The notes beneath the pieces were generated by a model. That model was not told where the DNA came from. It did no database searches and saw nothing but the letters and a program-made list of their open reading frames with translations. A stretch of DNA of 64,000 nt from Roseburia sp. AM59-24XD (GTDB taxonomy: Bacteria; Bacillota; Clostridia; Lachnospirales; Lachnospiraceae), in assembly GCF_003478445.1 (NCBI RefSeq), contig NZ_QUET01000020.1:16641-80640 (forward strand), in the 5' to 3' direction. Each line of letters begins with the position of its first letter. Within the stretch, counting starts at the first letter, position 1. Positions 1-9,681 of this stretch are shown here, one piece after another. The translations under genes and the position numbers were made by a program.

Positions 1-651
1 CTTTTTGTTTTCAGCACTTCCAATTAAATGAAACAAAAACCCTATTAGCATACCCGTTGCGGAAATTATTGTTCCGCCTGCAATCATTCCCCAATCCGGT
101 GCATTCAGCTTGTTAAAAGCAATATTATTTGCCATTTTGAATGTACCGTATTCAGCAAGCATATACATTATACCAAAAAAGACAGTAAAGGCCCATTTTT
201 TTATTCCCCAAAAGTCATTAATCCCGATAATAACAGAAACAAAAAATGTTGTTACAGGAAGAAGAACCCAAAGGTATAATAAACTATACCCCATCGCACT
301 ACTATCGTCTTTAAAAAACCAGAACGCGATCATTGCAATCGCCCAAATCAGCAGATAAGACAAGATGGTAATCATTTTATTTCTTTTAATGTTGCTTTTT
401 ACGACATTTGTACTTTCTTCAAGATAATCATAATAGGAGTCCATTTTCTGTTCTCCCTTTAACAAATAATCGAGAGAAACATCGTAACACTCGCTCATTT
501 TTATGACGCTGATAATATCCGGATAAGATTTTGCATTTTCCCAGTTTGATATTGTTTGACGACTTACTCCCAATAATTCAGCAACCTGTTCCTGCGTTAT
601 CTTTTTCTCAAGCCGGGCATTCTTTATTTTACTTCCGATATCATACTCCAT
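1..651 (-). CDS. XRE-family regulator with C-terminal membrane domain (partial, runs off left edge)
   Basis: The reading frame starts at 651 behind a strong GGGAGGTGAGG ribosome binding site and is still open at base 1, giving at least 217 residues. Residues 1-60 form a Cro/C1-type helix-turn-helix (QEQVAELLGVSRQTISNWE), followed by a short linker and then about four hydrophobic helices (for example YLLIWAIAMIAFWFF and LLYLWVLLPVTTFFV). This arrangement, an N-terminal XRE DNA-binding domain joined to a membrane region, is common in Clostridia and suggests a membrane-tethered regulator sensing an envelope signal; that role is inference. The C-terminus and the gene downstream of it lie outside the window. 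Nothing recognisable lies between 652 and 840. Confidence 0.85.
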   Translation of the reverse strand, partial: MEYDIGSKIKNARLEKKITQEQVAELLGVSRQTISNWENAKSYPDIISVIKMSECYDVSLDYLLKGEQKMDSYYDYLEESTNVVKSNIKRNKMITILSYLLIWAIAMIAFWFFKDDSSAMGYSLLYLWVLLPVTTFFVSVIIGINDFWGIKKWAFTVFFGIMYMLAEYGTFKMANNIAFNKLNAPDWGMIAGGTIISATGMLIGFLFHLIGSAENKK

Positions 652-840
652 ACTGCCTCACCTCCCTGGCTCTTTTAGTATAGGGACAATATTTCTTACC
701 GTCTATCAAACGACTTTGACAGCGCCAAAAATACATGTCAAAATCCTTTTACATCCGCTATAAAGTTTCCATGATTCTTTCCTCCACACTTTCTAACACT
801 CTATCACAGTTTATCGTAAATTGAAAGAGAGGAAATACCA

Positions 841-1872
841 TCAAAGCTCCCGGATTACTTCCTTTCGTACCGGATCCATATGCCCGTCAATAAGACCAAA
901 GTCCATCTCCTTGTAACTCCATGCTGCTCTTCCAATACCATATTTTTCAAATACAGCATGAATGCTTTGATACCATTTCAAAGTATCCTCCGGGGATGCC
1001 AGATTGATCACTCCATATTCCCCACAATATAATGGTACATTTCTCTCCTCTGCCACAGAGACCGCCTCTGCAAACAGCTTTTCAAAAAATTCACTGTCCA
1101 GAGCATGGGCAATGTCCTTTGCCGGCTCCAGCATTATCATATTATCCGGCAGATACTTCTTTGTACTGTCCAAAAATACAGACATGTCATTATCAAAGGA
1201 CATCCGGTAATCTGAAGGCATGGTATCTATCCAACCTGCTCCCTGATGCGTAAAGATCAACGGTTCATAGCAGTGAAAATTATAGACAATGTTCTCATCG
1301 GCAGGCATTGCCAGATCCTTCACAGCTGCCACACTGTTATTCCAATAACCGCCCACAAGGATCTTTACCGTCGGTGTAATCTTGCGGATACGGCGGATGC
1401 ATTCCTGTGAAATGCCATTCCACGCATCCATGGTCTTTTCGTCCGTCACTTCATTAAGAAGCTCAAAGGCAACCTGATCTCCATATCCGGCAAATTTCCG
1501 GGCAATTTCCTCCCACAGTGTATAGAAATATTCCTGATAGCTCTCTTCCGCAAAAAATCCATGCTCCTGCTCGCCCTTATCAAAGGAATAACCTGCAGTT
1601 TTATGAAGATCCAGAATGACATTCAACCCATATTTGCGACACCACTCTACAGCACGCTTTACATACTCAAAACCGTCCTTCTTAAATGTTCCGTTTTCCT
1701 CCCGCAGGACATTGTAATCCATTGGCAGACGAAGATGGTCTAACCCCCATGTACTGAGACGCTTGATATCTTCCTCCTCAATAAAATGTTCCAGCCGTTC
1801 TTTGCTGTAATCACACTGTGACAGCCAGCCACCAAGATTGACACCCTTTTCATATCCGATCCATTTTCTCAT
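841..1872 (-). CDS. Intracellular glycoside hydrolase family 5 (endo-beta-glucanase/mannanase type)
   Basis: A 343-residue single-domain GH5 (clan A TIM barrel) enzyme. The GVNLGGW opening, HLRLP strand, FELLNEV with the acid/base Glu near residue 141, HCYEP near 200, and YCGEYG with the nucleophile Glu near 285 are all visible. There is no signal peptide, so it should act on imported oligosaccharides. I chose the ATG at 1872, eight bases behind AAAGGTG, over the in-frame GTG at 1881. It is transcribed away from the AraC-type regulator at 2041 and may be its target. GH26 nearby makes beta-mannan or mixed beta-glucan oligosaccharides plausible substrates, but GH5 specificity cannot be read from sequence alone. 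Confidence 0.88.
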   Translation of the reverse strand: MRKWIGYEKGVNLGGWLSQCDYSKERLEHFIEEEDIKRLSTWGLDHLRLPMDYNVLREENGTFKKDGFEYVKRAVEWCRKYGLNVILDLHKTAGYSFDKGEQEHGFFAEESYQEYFYTLWEEIARKFAGYGDQVAFELLNEVTDEKTMDAWNGISQECIRRIRKITPTVKILVGGYWNNSVAAVKDLAMPADENIVYNFHCYEPLIFTHQGAGWIDTMPSDYRMSFDNDMSVFLDSTKKYLPDNMIMLEPAKDIAHALDSEFFEKLFAEAVSVAEERNVPLYCGEYGVINLASPEDTLKWYQSIHAVFEKYGIGRAAWSYKEMDFGLIDGHMDPVRKEVIREL

Positions 1873-1943
1873 CGTGATCACCTTTCCTTTCTTTTTCCTG
1901 CATTTATATAAGCGTAATCTGTTTTCTTTTTTACAACTTCATC

Positions 1944-1972
1944 ATAGTATTATTTTGCCGGATATGATACAA
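1944..1972 (-). promoter_or_regulatory. Sigma-70-type promoter for the GH5 gene
   Basis: On the minus strand, TTGTAT and TACTAT are separated by exactly 17 bases, about 70 bases upstream of the GH5 start. It lies in the intergenic region shared with the divergent AraC-type gene, where that regulator could act. Confidence 0.5.
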
Positions 1973-2040
1973 TAAAACAGATAAATATATCACGATACAG
2001 ATATAATATTCATTTTCTATTGAAGGAGGCTCTCATACCC

Positions 2041-2781
2041 ATGAACGTCAAAAAAGAACTCCAAAAGCTCCTTGTCAAACAGCAGGAGGAAGAATATTTT
2101 CATACCTCCATGGAGGAGGAATTTGCCTTCTACCGTGAGATTGCTTCCGGCAATCTGGATATTTTAAAGGGAGATATCGCCGCCCAGAACTGGGAGCATA
2201 TGGGGACACTATCTGCAAATTTTCTGCAGAATATGAAATATCATCATGTGATCCTGATCGCCATGATCACCCGCTTTTGTATTGAAGGGGGACTGGATCC
2301 GGAGCAGTCCTTTACCCTCAGTGATCTTTTGATCCGAAAGGTCGATCAATGCACCGGCAAGGAAGAGCTCACCGGGATCAAGGTCGAGGCTGTCACCGCT
2401 TTTACCAATGCCATGCATGAGCTTCGCAAGGGCAAAGCTCTTTCCTATCATGTCCAGCATGGCGTGGATTACATTGTCAGACATATGTCCCACCCTCTTT
2501 CGAGCCGGGAGGTAGCTAAAGCTCTGGGACTTCACCCTGAGTACTTGTCAAAGCTTTTCAAAAAAGAAACAGGATATACCCTGCAACAGTATATCCTGCA
2601 TAAAAAATGTGAAACCTCCTGCTACATGCTGAAAAACAGTACCATCAGCTGCACCGATATCAGTTCCTTTCTGGGCTTTGCCTCCTGCAGCCATTACATC
2701 CGCTGCTTCCACCGGGAATACGATGTCACTCCGAGACAATACCGGCGCAATGAGGATCTTACGGATTATTCCAGGCACTAG
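2041..2781 (+). CDS. AraC-family transcriptional regulator
   Basis: About 246 residues from the ATG at 2041, which sits 11 bases after AAGGAGG; an in-frame TTG at 2020 would overlap that site and is less likely. The C-terminal 100 residues are a standard double helix-turn-helix (SSREVAKALGLHPEYLSKLFKKE, then ISSFLGFASCSHYIRCFHREY, ending TPRQYRR). The N-terminal 140 residues are helical and carry no cupin or other named sensor domain that I recognise. It is divergent from GH5 and convergent with GH26, so control of these glycosidase genes by an imported sugar is the likely role. A hairpin terminator follows at 2831. Confidence 0.85.
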   Translation: MNVKKELQKLLVKQQEEEYFHTSMEEEFAFYREIASGNLDILKGDIAAQNWEHMGTLSANFLQNMKYHHVILIAMITRFCIEGGLDPEQSFTLSDLLIRKVDQCTGKEELTGIKVEAVTAFTNAMHELRKGKALSYHVQHGVDYIVRHMSHPLSSREVAKALGLHPEYLSKLFKKETGYTLQQYILHKKCETSCYMLKNSTISCTDISSFLGFASCSHYIRCFHREYDVTPRQYRRNEDLTDYSRH

Positions 2782-2830
2782 AATTTCCACTGTTTTTCCG
2801 GCATCCTGTACTTCAGGCACTCTGTAATAA

Positions 2831-2860
2831 AGAGGGAAAACCGGCGTTTTGCCCTTGTTT
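2831..2860 (+). terminator. Intrinsic terminator after the AraC-type gene
   Basis: An imperfect stem GGGAAAAC / GTTTTGCCC with a CGGC loop, followed by a short T-rich stretch, lies 50 bases after the stop. A motif TTACGAGCATTTTCGGA follows at 2870 and recurs after another terminator at 16.5 kb. Confidence 0.5.
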
Positions 2861-2893
2861 CCCACCACATTACGAGCATTTTCGGATACATTA

Positions 2894-3828
2894 TTAGGTC
2901 ACCGTATAATCACTGTCATACATCCGGCGAAGATTCTCCTTACTGTTGTACTGCTCACCGATACAAAACTCCTTGGACCAGGTCATGTAATATGCCCATG
3001 GTGTATGTGACTGCGCAAGCAGTCCACATCTGGCATATAACCGACCTCCGCAAGTGCCACAACCTTATCGCTGCTTGTCGCTTTGATCAGTTCCCCGTAT
3101 GCGTCTGCATAGTCTGTCGGCTTATATTCCGGCAGGTAAATGTCCACCGAAACCACATCGACATACGCATCCCCCGGATATCCCTCCGGCAGACGGCAGT
3201 TCCATACCCACAACAGATTATCGAGATGCCACTCATTGACATAATAATCATACATCAGAAGATATAATTCTCTGGCAACCTCCGGTCCCTTTGAACCCCA
3301 CCAGAACCATGTCCCGTCCGACTCATGAAACGGTCTCCATAAAATTGGGATGCCCTCATCGCAAAATTCCTTCAGATATCCGGCGATCACTGCCATATCA
3401 TGATAAAACGCTTTCCGCTCCGGCGAGCCTTCCTCAAGTACCTTCTCCGGATCAAAATCCGTATGCTCCGCATAAAAGCTTTTGTCTCTTCCGCCAAGTG
3501 GCGAGAACCAGTGAAATGAAAATGTCAGAATCCCATCGGATTCCTTCGCCCACTTCATTGCCGTCTTTAATGTGTCCCTGTTTTCGTACACCTCGGTAAG
3601 ACATGCCTCCCCGGCATCCTTTTCATTGATATTCGGCGAATATGCCAGCAGCTCAAAGCCGCGAAGCTTCGGTGTCTTTCCGGTTACCTCTTTGATATAA
3701 AAAATCTCCTCCATCGGATTCGTCTGCGTATGCTGTCCTGTAATGATTCCATGTCCGGCTGTTTTCTCCAGATAGCGAAGAAGCTCTGCCGCTTCCTTCG
3801 ACGCATTCTTATTTACCGGTTTCTGCAT
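2894..3828 (-). pseudogene. Glycoside hydrolase family 26 (beta-mannanase-like), frameshifted near the C-terminus
   Basis: GH26 enzymes are retaining clan A hydrolases, usually endo-beta-1,4-mannanases. The acid/base motif WRPFHESDGTWFWWG (Glu near residue 169) and nucleophile motif VALAEVGY (Glu near 261) are intact, and there is no signal peptide. As read, the frame ends at 2983 with an odd tail (SHIHHGHIT). One base added near 3016-3020 continues it as LAQSHTPWAYYMTWSKEF... to a stop at 2894, which is the expected GH26 end; the corrected length is 311 residues. I chose the ATG at 3828 behind AAGGGG. The gap is probably a consensus error or a recent mutation. It lies downstream of the HAD phosphatase gene, on the same strand. 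Confidence 0.85.
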
Positions 3829-3901
3829 ATCACTACATCCCCTTTCCCATACAGACCACACCCGTAAGTCTGCATTTATGGCATCAACACATTATTTCCT
3901 G

Positions 3902-4744
3902 TTACATTCTGTCCGTATTTTCGGACACGTTATCCTTCAAAATAAACTTGTGGATCACCTTCGCCACACCATCCTCGTCATTGGATGCCGTCACATAATC
4001 GGCAGCTTCCTTGACAACCGGCTGTGCATTCTCCATCGCAACACCAAGTCCTGCATATTTGATCATCGACAGGTCATTAAATCCATCCCCACAGGCAATC
4101 ATATCCTCCCTCTTGTGCCCTGTCATCTGACAGAAACGCTCCAGTGATGCTGCCTTGTCAATTCCCTTCGGCGTGATCTCCAAAAAAAACGGCTCACTGC
4201 GGCTGATGCAGAGCTTGTCCCCAAACTTTTCCTCATAAATCTTCTCGGCCTCTGCCGCCACGGATGGCTCCGCTGTTCCCAGACATTTATTCAGCGGGAA
4301 GTCCACATAATCCTCCACACGCTCCATCTGTTTTACCGGAAGATGATTGATATTTTTCTCCACATCGATATATTCATCATAATGCATGCCGGTGATAATA
4401 TTATTGTCCTCATCATAGGAAAGAAGTCCGATATCCAGCTTCCTTGCAAGCCGGAACAGATCCGGCACAAGCTCCGGCGGAAGTGTCTTCTGATAGATCA
4501 CCTCATCCGTACTGCAGTCCGTGATCTTTCCCCCGTTAAACGAAAGAATATATCCTCCGTTTTCCTTGAGCTTTAATTCCTCTGCCAAAGGCTCAATGCC
4601 GGCAGTCGGGCGCCCGGACGCCAACACAACCGTGTGTCCCTGTTCCTGTATTTCCATCAGTGCTTTTTTCGTCTCCGGTGTTATTTTCTTTTCTGAATTT
4701 GTCAGTGTACCATCCAGATCAAGTACCAATACTTTTTTGTCCAT
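3902..4744 (-). CDS. HAD-superfamily phosphatase, Cof type (IIB)
   Basis: About 280 residues. Motif I is LDLDGTLTNSEKK at the N-terminus, followed by ASGRP, and motif IV is GDGFNDLSMIKYAG near residue 235; the large insert between them is the C2B-type cap of Cof-like phosphatases. These cytosolic, Mg-dependent enzymes dephosphorylate sugar phosphates or flavin/PLP-type cofactors. The ATG at 4744 is behind AAAGGA; the longer frame from 4771 has no site. It follows the ABC exporter pair after 32 bases and precedes GH26, so it may share their transcript. Substrate cannot be assigned. Confidence 0.9.
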   Translation of the reverse strand: MDKKVLVLDLDGTLTNSEKKITPETKKALMEIQEQGHTVVLASGRPTAGIEPLAEELKLKENGGYILSFNGGKITDCSTDEVIYQKTLPPELVPDLFRLARKLDIGLLSYDEDNNIITGMHYDEYIDVEKNINHLPVKQMERVEDYVDFPLNKCLGTAEPSVAAEAEKIYEEKFGDKLCISRSEPFFLEITPKGIDKAASLERFCQMTGHKREDMIACGDGFNDLSMIKYAGLGVAMENAQPVVKEAADYVTASNDEDGVAKVIHKFILKDNVSENTDRM

Positions 4745-4776
4745 TTTACCAATTCCTTTTTGTGATTTCAAATTCT

Positions 4777-6537
4777 TTACGCAAACTGGCTGTTGTACAG
4801 ATTTGCATAGAAGCCGTTCTGTGCCAGCAGACTTTCATGGTTGCCCTGTTCTATAATATTGCCATCCTTCATGACAAGAATGATATCGGCATTTTTAATC
4901 GTCGATAAACGATGCGCCACAATAAAGCTTGTTCTACCCTTCATCAGCTTCTCAAACGCTCTCTGAATACGGATCTCCGTACGGGTATCGATAGATGAGG
5001 TCGCCTCATCCAAAATCAGCATTGGCGGCTGGCACAGCATTACTCTTGTGATACACAAAAGCTGCTTCTGTCCCTGGGATAGGTTATCACCATCCTCACG
5101 CACCACCGTGTCATAGCCCTGTGGCAGACGCTTGATAAAGCTGTGTGCATGCGTTGCCTTTGCAGCCGCAATGATCTCTTCCTCTGTTGCGTCCGGTTTT
5201 CCCATGATAATGTTGTCACGGATCGTTCCATTCTTCAACCATGTCTCCTGCAGCACCATTCCGATGCTGCTTCGCAGACTGGCTCTCGTCATATTACGGA
5301 TATCTGTTCCATCTACGGCGATCACGCCCTTATTGACATCGTAGAAGCGCATCAGAAGATTGATCACAGTCGTCTTTCCACAGCCGGTCGGTCCGACAAT
5401 CGCAACACGCTGTCCCGGTTTTACGGAAAGATTAAAATTCTGGATCAGCTTCTGCTCCGGCACATAGGAGAAGGATACATTTTTCAGTTCTACCGCTCCC
5501 TTTACCTGCGTAAGCTCGATCGCATCCGGGCTGTCCGGTTCCTGCGGCTCAGCCTCCATCAGTTCAAATACTCTGGCGGCACAGGCGATCGCATTCTGCA
5601 GCTCTGTGATGACGCCGGAGATCTCGTTAAACGGCTTTGTGTACTGATTGGCATAGCTTAAGAAGCTGCTCAGGCGTCCAACGGACAGCATACCGTGAAT
5701 TGCGAAGAACGCGCCTACAATACCGACTCCGGCATATACCAGATTGTTGACAAAACGGGTTGCCGGATTTGTAATTGAGGAGAAAAAAGTGGCTTTGAGC
5801 GAATACTTCTCCAGTCTGCCGTTGATCTCATCAAACTGCTCCAGCGAACGCTTTTCATGACCATATGCCTGCACAACTCTCTGATTACCGATCATCTCAT
5901 CGATCAGCGCGGTCTGCTCACCTCTCGCCTTGGACTGGAGCTGGAACATGCTGTAGGATTTCTTTGCAATAAAGCCCGCCACAAAAAAGGACAACGGCGT
6001 AACAAGAATAACGACAAGTGTAATCCATCCATTGATCCAGAGCATGAAGCCGAGAGTTCCGATGATCGTCATAACACCGGTAAATGCCTGCGTAAACCCC
6101 ATCAGCAGACCATCCGCAAACTGATCGGCATCTGCGATCACACGGCTGACAATATCACCTGCTGCATGACCATCCAGATATTTTAACGGTACGATCTGAA
6201 TCCGGTCCATGGCATCCTTTCGGATATCCTGCACCACATGATAGGTGATGTAGTTGTTACAGATATTCATGATCCACTGCGCGACTCCTGTGATCACAAG
6301 AACGATCAGCATCGTCCTCACGATCGGTTTTAAACCGACAAAATCTACCTTTCCCTTCTTCACCATCAGATCCACGGCATTACCGGTCAGGATCGGCAGA
6401 TACAAGGTAGTTACTACAGTCACTGCCGCAAATATCAGAGACAGTACCACAAGCATTCTGTACTTTTTAATATATTTCATTACCTTAACGAGCGTTTTCT
6501 TCTGGTCATCTCTGCTCAGTTCATTTTTCCCTGCCAT
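4777..6537 (-). CDS. ABC exporter half-transporter, canonical nucleotide site subunit
   Basis: 586 residues: six membrane helices in the first 330 residues, then an ATPase domain with Walker A GPTGCGKTT, signature NLSQGQKQ, Walker B LILDEATSSID with the catalytic Glu, and switch His in FIVAHRLSTI. It starts 3 bases after the stop of its partner (6541-8301) behind AAGGAGCG. With that partner it forms a heterodimeric type IV exporter (BmrCD / TM287-288 / YheIH class), in which this subunit supplies the catalytic Glu and switch His of the consensus site. Likely exports drugs, lipids or peptides across the cytoplasmic membrane; substrate unknown. Confidence 0.9.
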   Translation of the reverse strand: MAGKNELSRDDQKKTLVKVMKYIKKYRMLVVLSLIFAAVTVVTTLYLPILTGNAVDLMVKKGKVDFVGLKPIVRTMLIVLVITGVAQWIMNICNNYITYHVVQDIRKDAMDRIQIVPLKYLDGHAAGDIVSRVIADADQFADGLLMGFTQAFTGVMTIIGTLGFMLWINGWITLVVILVTPLSFFVAGFIAKKSYSMFQLQSKARGEQTALIDEMIGNQRVVQAYGHEKRSLEQFDEINGRLEKYSLKATFFSSITNPATRFVNNLVYAGVGIVGAFFAIHGMLSVGRLSSFLSYANQYTKPFNEISGVITELQNAIACAARVFELMEAEPQEPDSPDAIELTQVKGAVELKNVSFSYVPEQKLIQNFNLSVKPGQRVAIVGPTGCGKTTVINLLMRFYDVNKGVIAVDGTDIRNMTRASLRSSIGMVLQETWLKNGTIRDNIIMGKPDATEEEIIAAAKATHAHSFIKRLPQGYDTVVREDGDNLSQGQKQLLCITRVMLCQPPMLILDEATSSIDTRTEIRIQRAFEKLMKGRTSFIVAHRLSTIKNADIILVMKDGNIIEQGNHESLLAQNGFYANLYNSQFA

Positions 6538-6540
6538 ATA

Positions 6541-8301
6541 TTATCGCTCCTTTCCCTGCGAAGGTGTTGTCTCCTCCGGTTTCTTAAACTGGGAATCATA
6601 GATTTCCTTATATACACTGCAGTTTTCTAACAATTCCTCATGCGTACCCATGCCAACAAGCTTTCCATCGTCTAACACCAGAATCTTGTCCGCCTGCTGG
6701 ATGGAAGAGGTTCTCTGCGAAACAATAAAGATCGTTGAAGTACTTTTCAGACCTGCCAGTGCTTTTCGAAGCTTGGCATCGGTCGCAAAATCCAGTGCCG
6801 ATGCACTGTCATCAAGGATCAGAACTGAAGGCTTGCGCACCAGAGCTCTCGCAATGGTAAATCGCTGTCTTTGTCCTCCGGAAAGGTTGCGTCCTCCCTG
6901 TTCGATCTCATAGTCAAGCCCCTCCGGCTTTCCGGCAACGACCTCTGCCGCCTGTGCAAGCTCAAGTGCTTCGTTGATCTGTTCATCGGTCGCCTCCGGT
7001 GCTCCCCAGCGGATATTCTCGCGGATCGTTCCATGGAACAGAACCGCCTTCTGCATAACAATACCGATGTGCTGTCTTAAATCATCCATTCGGTAGGATT
7101 TTACATCCTGTCCGTTAATTCGGACACTTCCCTCTGTCGCATCATAAAATCTCGGAATCATATGCACCAGAGAACTCTTTCCGGAACCGGTTCCTCCGAT
7201 GATGCCGATCGTCTTTCCCGGCTCCGCCGTAAATGTAATATCCTCGAGGGATTCTCCGCCGGCCCCCTTATATGTCAGGGAAACATGGTCAAACTCAACG
7301 CGTGCCGGCGTCACCTCCTGTCCGTTTTCCTCAAAGGACTGACTGCCGTCCTCCAGACTGCTTTCTACCTCAAGCAGTGCCTGTATACGGTTTCCGCATG
7401 CCACGCACTTGGTAGACATAATGATCGTATTTGCCATTTTGACAAGCTCGACAAGGATCTGGGACATATAATTGATCAGCGCAACGATCTGTCCCTGTTT
7501 GAGCGTACCCATATCAATGCGGACGGCACCTGTCCAGATCAGTGCAACCAGCGCACCATTGATCATAATGTAGGTGACCGGGTTCATCAGTGCGGAAATA
7601 CGTCCCACGAAAAGCTGCATTCTTGTCAGAAGGTCATTTTCTCTGCCAAAGCTTTCCCGCTCTGCCTGCTCCTTGTTGAATGCCCGGATCACGCGGACAC
7701 CGCTTAAGTTCTGTCTCGTCACACCAAGCAGACGGTCCAGATGCCCCTGTACCTTCTGATACATCGGCATGGTGATCAACATGATACCAAATACAACCAG
7801 CGCCAGCAACGGAATCACAACCGCAAATACAAGTGCCGCCTTCACGTCAATGGTAAATGCCATCACTGCCGCACCAAATACGATAAACGGGGAGCGCAGA
7901 AACAGCCGAAGAGCCAGATTGGTTCCCGACTGTACCTGATTGATGTCGCTCGTCATTCGCGTGATCATCATCGAAGTTCCCGCCTCATCCATCTCCGTAA
8001 AGGATAAGGATTCAATGTGTTTAAATACCGCATGGCGAAGCTTCGTTGCAAAGCCAACAGCTGCCTTTGCGGCAAAATACTGCGCCGTGATCGAACAGGT
8101 CAGACCAATCGCTGCCAGAATCAGCAAAAGTCCGCCCATCTTCCAGATATACGGTACATCATTCTGGGAAATACCACGGTCGATCAGCCATGACATTACC
8201 AATGGCACAGTCAGGTCAAAGCATGCTTCCAGCAATTTAAACAACGGTCCCAGAATACATTCCTTCCGGTACTCCGTAATATACTTCAATAATTTTTTCA
8301 T
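6541..8301 (-). CDS. ABC exporter half-transporter, degenerate nucleotide site subunit
   Basis: 586 residues from the ATG at 8301, directly behind AGGAGG; the longer frame to 8385 crosses the promoter. Six membrane helices precede an ATPase domain with Walker A GGTGSGKSS and signature NLSGGQRQR. The Walker B is LILDDSASALD, with Asp where the catalytic Glu should be, and the switch position is Gln (FIVSQRTSSI) rather than His. Both changes are the hallmark of the degenerate site of heterodimeric exporters, so this is a feature and not damage. It forms the first gene of the transcript, with the partner 3 bases downstream. Confidence 0.9.
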   Translation of the reverse strand: MKKLLKYITEYRKECILGPLFKLLEACFDLTVPLVMSWLIDRGISQNDVPYIWKMGGLLLILAAIGLTCSITAQYFAAKAAVGFATKLRHAVFKHIESLSFTEMDEAGTSMMITRMTSDINQVQSGTNLALRLFLRSPFIVFGAAVMAFTIDVKAALVFAVVIPLLALVVFGIMLITMPMYQKVQGHLDRLLGVTRQNLSGVRVIRAFNKEQAERESFGRENDLLTRMQLFVGRISALMNPVTYIMINGALVALIWTGAVRIDMGTLKQGQIVALINYMSQILVELVKMANTIIMSTKCVACGNRIQALLEVESSLEDGSQSFEENGQEVTPARVEFDHVSLTYKGAGGESLEDITFTAEPGKTIGIIGGTGSGKSSLVHMIPRFYDATEGSVRINGQDVKSYRMDDLRQHIGIVMQKAVLFHGTIRENIRWGAPEATDEQINEALELAQAAEVVAGKPEGLDYEIEQGGRNLSGGQRQRFTIARALVRKPSVLILDDSASALDFATDAKLRKALAGLKSTSTIFIVSQRTSSIQQADKILVLDDGKLVGMGTHEELLENCSVYKEIYDSQFKKPEETTPSQGKER

Positions 8302-8344
8302 CAGATGCCTCCTAAAAGTAATTTGCCCAAAAGACACAACTTTT

Positions 8345-8373
8345 ATTGTATCGTGTATCTTTGAAAAAAACAA
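8345..8373 (-). promoter_or_regulatory. Promoter of the heterodimeric ABC exporter operon
   Basis: On the minus strand TTGTTT and TACAAT are 17 bases apart; transcription would start near 8338, leaving a leader of about 37 bases before the ATG at 8301. Confidence 0.6.
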
Positions 8374-8507
8374 TACTCTGCACAAAAAAGACAGTCACAC
8401 CCTGGCTGCATTCCTGCTGTATTCATGGAATTGGAAATTGCCAGAACACCGATCAAAACAGCAGTATCTTCAAAAAGGGGCGGGGTAAAATACACATATC
8501 CTCCCAT

Positions 8508-8536
8508 TTGACATCCCATGACCACCGTGTTATGCT
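8508..8536 (+). promoter_or_regulatory. Promoter of the rsmH-type gene
   Basis: TTGACA and TATGCT are separated by exactly 17 bases. The roughly 75-base leader to the start at 8619 contains a small GGGCG / CGCCC hairpin at about 8563-8581. I see nothing else in the 8374-8618 stretch. Confidence 0.6.
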
Positions 8537-8618
8537 TGCAACAAAAGTCAACTATTGCATTCCGGAGGGCGTTTTCACTTCGCCCCTTTGGGATAAACGA
8601 TCAGAAATGGAGATCACC

Positions 8619-9677
8619 ATGGAAAATGAAAATAAACAGCAGACACCGCACAAACGCCGTGTCCGCTATAAAGGAAAATATCCAAAACGTTTTGAAGAGA
8701 AATATAAAGAATTAAATCCGGAAAAATATCAGGATACGATCCAGCATGTGATCCGCAAGGGAAATACGCCTGCGGGAATGCACATTTCGATCATGGTGCC
8801 TGAAATTCTTGATTTTCTGCAGATCAAGCCCGGTCAGACCGGCTTTGATGCCACACTCGGCTATGGCGGTCACACACGCGCTATGCTGGAGCAGTTAAAC
8901 GGTGAAGGTCATATGTACGCCACCGATGTCGATCCCGAGGAGTCCGCTAGGACAAGAAAGCGTCTGGCAGACCTTGGCTTTGGCGAGGACATACTGACAA
9001 TCAAGCTGCAGAATTTCTGTACGATTGATGAGATTGCAAGGGAAGCCGGCGGCTTCGATTTTCTGCTGGCGGATCTCGGTGTCTCCTCCATGCAGATCGA
9101 TAATCCAAAGCGCGGATTTTCTTTTAAAATTGACGGACCTCTTGATCTACGTCTGAATCAAAAAGAAGGCATCAGCGCCGCCGAGCGTCTGGAGCATATC
9201 AGCCGCGAGGAGCTTGCGGGCATGTTTTACGAAAACTCCGACGAGCCCTACAGCGATGAGATTGCAAAAGCGATCACCGAATACATCCGCCGCGGCAATC
9301 ATGTGGATACAACCACAAAGCTGCGTCAGATCATCGAAGAAACGTTGTCCTTCCTTCCGGAAAAGGATCGAAAGGACACGGTCAAAAAGACATGCCAGCG
9401 TGTTTTTCAGGCACTTCGGATCGATGTCAACAATGAATTCGAGGTTCTCTATGAATTTATGGAAAAGCTGCCGGACGCCTTAAAGCCCGGCGGCAGAGCT
9501 GCCATCCTGACCTTCCACTCCGGAGAGGACAAACTGGTAAAAAAGGCGCTCAAGACCGGTTATAAGGCAGGTATCTACAGTGAATACTCCAAGGATGTGG
9601 TACGCCCTTCTGCACAGGAATGTGCACAGAACCCACGGGCACGCTCTACCAAAATGCGCTGGGCGGTTAAGGCCTAG
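8619..9677 (+). CDS. rsmH: RsmH-type 16S rRNA (cytosine-N4)-methyltransferase, copy outside the dcw cluster
   Basis: 352 residues from the ATG at 8619 (GGAG six bases before). Class I SAM methyltransferase with GFDATLGYGGHTRAML as motif I, ATDVDPE as acidic motif, LLADLGVSSMQ, and DLRLN plus ALRIDVNNE typical of the MraW/RsmH family, which methylates C1402 of 16S rRNA. A basic 45-residue N-terminal extension (KRRVRYKGKYPKRF) precedes the core. The usual HSLEDR motif reads HSGEDK. It stands alone, with no mraZ or ftsL around it, so it is probably a paralogue of the cell-division-cluster copy with a shifted or redundant target; that is inference. Confidence 0.85.
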   Translation: MENENKQQTPHKRRVRYKGKYPKRFEEKYKELNPEKYQDTIQHVIRKGNTPAGMHISIMVPEILDFLQIKPGQTGFDATLGYGGHTRAMLEQLNGEGHMYATDVDPEESARTRKRLADLGFGEDILTIKLQNFCTIDEIAREAGGFDFLLADLGVSSMQIDNPKRGFSFKIDGPLDLRLNQKEGISAAERLEHISREELAGMFYENSDEPYSDEIAKAITEYIRRGNHVDTTTKLRQIIEETLSFLPEKDRKDTVKKTCQRVFQALRIDVNNEFEVLYEFMEKLPDALKPGGRAAILTFHSGEDKLVKKALKTGYKAGIYSEYSKDVVRPSAQECAQNPRARSTKMRWAVKA

Positions 9678-9681
9678 CTGC

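Noticed and set aside
110..358. Open frame of 82 codons on the plus strand
   Set aside because: It is the antisense of the XRE/membrane gene, lacks a ribosome binding site, and is explained by that gene running off the edge.
6541..8301. Damaged ABC ATPase because Walker B Glu and switch His are missing
   Set aside because: The same substitutions are normal for the degenerate subunit of heterodimeric exporters, and the partner is canonical.
8343..8525. 60-codon frame in the leader region before rsmH
   Set aside because: No start site and no family features; it overlaps two good promoters on opposite strands.
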